5,715 nucleotides of DNA from positions 1 to 5,715 of the forward strand of contig JASHXO010000078.1 of assembly GCA_030043495.1 (NCBI GenBank). Reading direction: 5' to 3'. The first letter of the stretch is position 1; each line of letters opens with the position of its first letter. The notes beneath the pieces were generated by a model. The model saw only the letters and a program-made list of their open reading frames with translations. It was not told the origin of the DNA and did not search any database. A program made the position numbers and the translations under genes. Positions 5,233 through 5,715 of this stretch are shown here, one piece after another. The DNA is from Candidatus Rhabdochlamydia sp. Lineage in GTDB: Bacteria > Chlamydiota > Chlamydiia > Chlamydiales > Rhabdochlamydiaceae.

Positions 5233-5715
5233 ATGAAACCATTGCTTTCGTTCCACTTCCAAAAGCGGGCTCCCTCAGCGATTCGTTTATCTCAAATTGA
5301 ATTCATGAAACGAACTGATGGGGTCATTGCTGTGAATACCGCTATCGGGAACGTTTCATTGCCGATTCATCCTGCCATGGCCAAACGGATGTTCTCTCTT
5401 GGTGCCTCAGACAGTCCTTTTCGGGAGGGCGTAGTCAAATATTCAGCAACAGTGGGTGAAAAAGAAGCAAACCAAGCGATCTTACATTTGATTGAGAGCA
5501 GTAATTTTTCTTCACAAGGACTGTTCAGTCAAATTACCGATGGCGGGAGCCATGCAATGGAGCTGGCAATTCTTGGAGTATGCGGGCCGGCGGGTTCTGG
5601 AAAACGGCCTCTTTTACTCATCGATCCGACTTATACCAATTATACCTCAATGGCCGAGCGCACCGGGCGCGCCACCATCGCAGTGACCCGTCGCTTAGAA
5701 GACAATGGGAAATTT
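5233..5715 (+). CDS. PLP-dependent aminotransferase, class I/II (fold type I), N-terminal 161 residues
   Basis: The frame is open from the ATG at 5233 to the window edge, so only about 40% of a typical 400-residue enzyme is present. The segments visible fit the large-domain start of fold-type I aminotransferases. VVKYSATVGEKEANQAI (67-83) corresponds to the usual Y-x(4)-G-x-x-E helix. DGGSHAMELAI (103-113) corresponds to the loop and helix that hold the PLP phosphate. LLLIDPTYTNYTSMAERTG (127-145) matches the DPxYxxY strand-turn near the cofactor ring. The Schiff-base lysine lies beyond the edge. It is clearly not LL-diaminopimelate aminotransferase (DapL) by its N-terminus. The opening RAPSAIRLSQIEFMKRTDGV looks like an annotated but uncharacterised class I/II subgroup. 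No good ribosome site precedes the ATG, and the next Met (25) falls inside this conserved-looking segment, so 5233 is preferred. Substrate unknown. Confidence 0.85.
   Translation, partial: MKPLLSFHFQKRAPSAIRLSQIEFMKRTDGVIAVNTAIGNVSLPIHPAMAKRMFSLGASDSPFREGVVKYSATVGEKEANQAILHLIESSNFSSQGLFSQITDGGSHAMELAILGVCGPAGSGKRPLLLIDPTYTNYTSMAERTGRATIAVTRRLEDNGKF

Noticed and set aside
5492..5686. Plus-strand open frame of 64 codons inside the aminotransferase
   Set aside because: It lies in a different frame from the clear aminotransferase sequence and has no recognisable features.

Overview
This window most likely comes from a Chlamydiota genome of the environmental (Parachlamydia/Waddlia-like) type. That is inference from gene content and remembered gene order: an HtrB/LpxL acyltransferase next to a YbbR protein and a membrane diadenylate cyclase is also, as I recall, the CT010-CT011-CT012 arrangement of Chlamydia trachomatis. 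Base composition is moderate (roughly mid-40s % GC by eye), promoters look sigma70/sigma66-like, and some genes have strong Shine-Dalgarno sites while others have none.

Layout. Four genes lie on the minus strand, read right to left: a CdaA-type diadenylate cyclase (3995-3195), its YbbR/CdaR partner overlapping it by ATGA (3198-1918), a WaaG-like GT4 glycosyltransferase (1892-729) starting 25 nt after the ybbR stop, and, after a 212-nt gap that may hold its own promoter, an HtrB/LpxL lipid A acyltransferase (516 to the left edge, incomplete). Two genes lie on the plus strand: a secreted protein of peptidase family G1 (eqolisin, 4273-5115) with its own promoter, a perfect Shine-Dalgarno site and an intrinsic terminator, then the first 161 codons of a fold-type I PLP aminotransferase (5233 to the right edge). 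The 277-nt divergent region 3996-4272 carries back-to-back promoters for cdaA and the peptidase.

How the genes fit together. CdaA makes the second messenger cyclic di-AMP and the YbbR protein is its membrane-anchored, externally exposed regulator. This pair controls turgor and cell-wall homeostasis in Firmicutes. Here it is followed by two genes for lipopolysaccharide assembly, so one leftward cluster joins c-di-AMP signalling to outer-envelope building. The peptidase is the taxonomic surprise: G1 glutamic peptidases were first described in fungi, and a signal-peptide-bearing copy with the catalytic Gln/Glu pair intact in a chlamydia-like genome is the most noteworthy item. I see no mobile element, CRISPR array, tRNA, rRNA or clearly undescribed multi-gene system. 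No gene-free stretch exceeds 300 nt.
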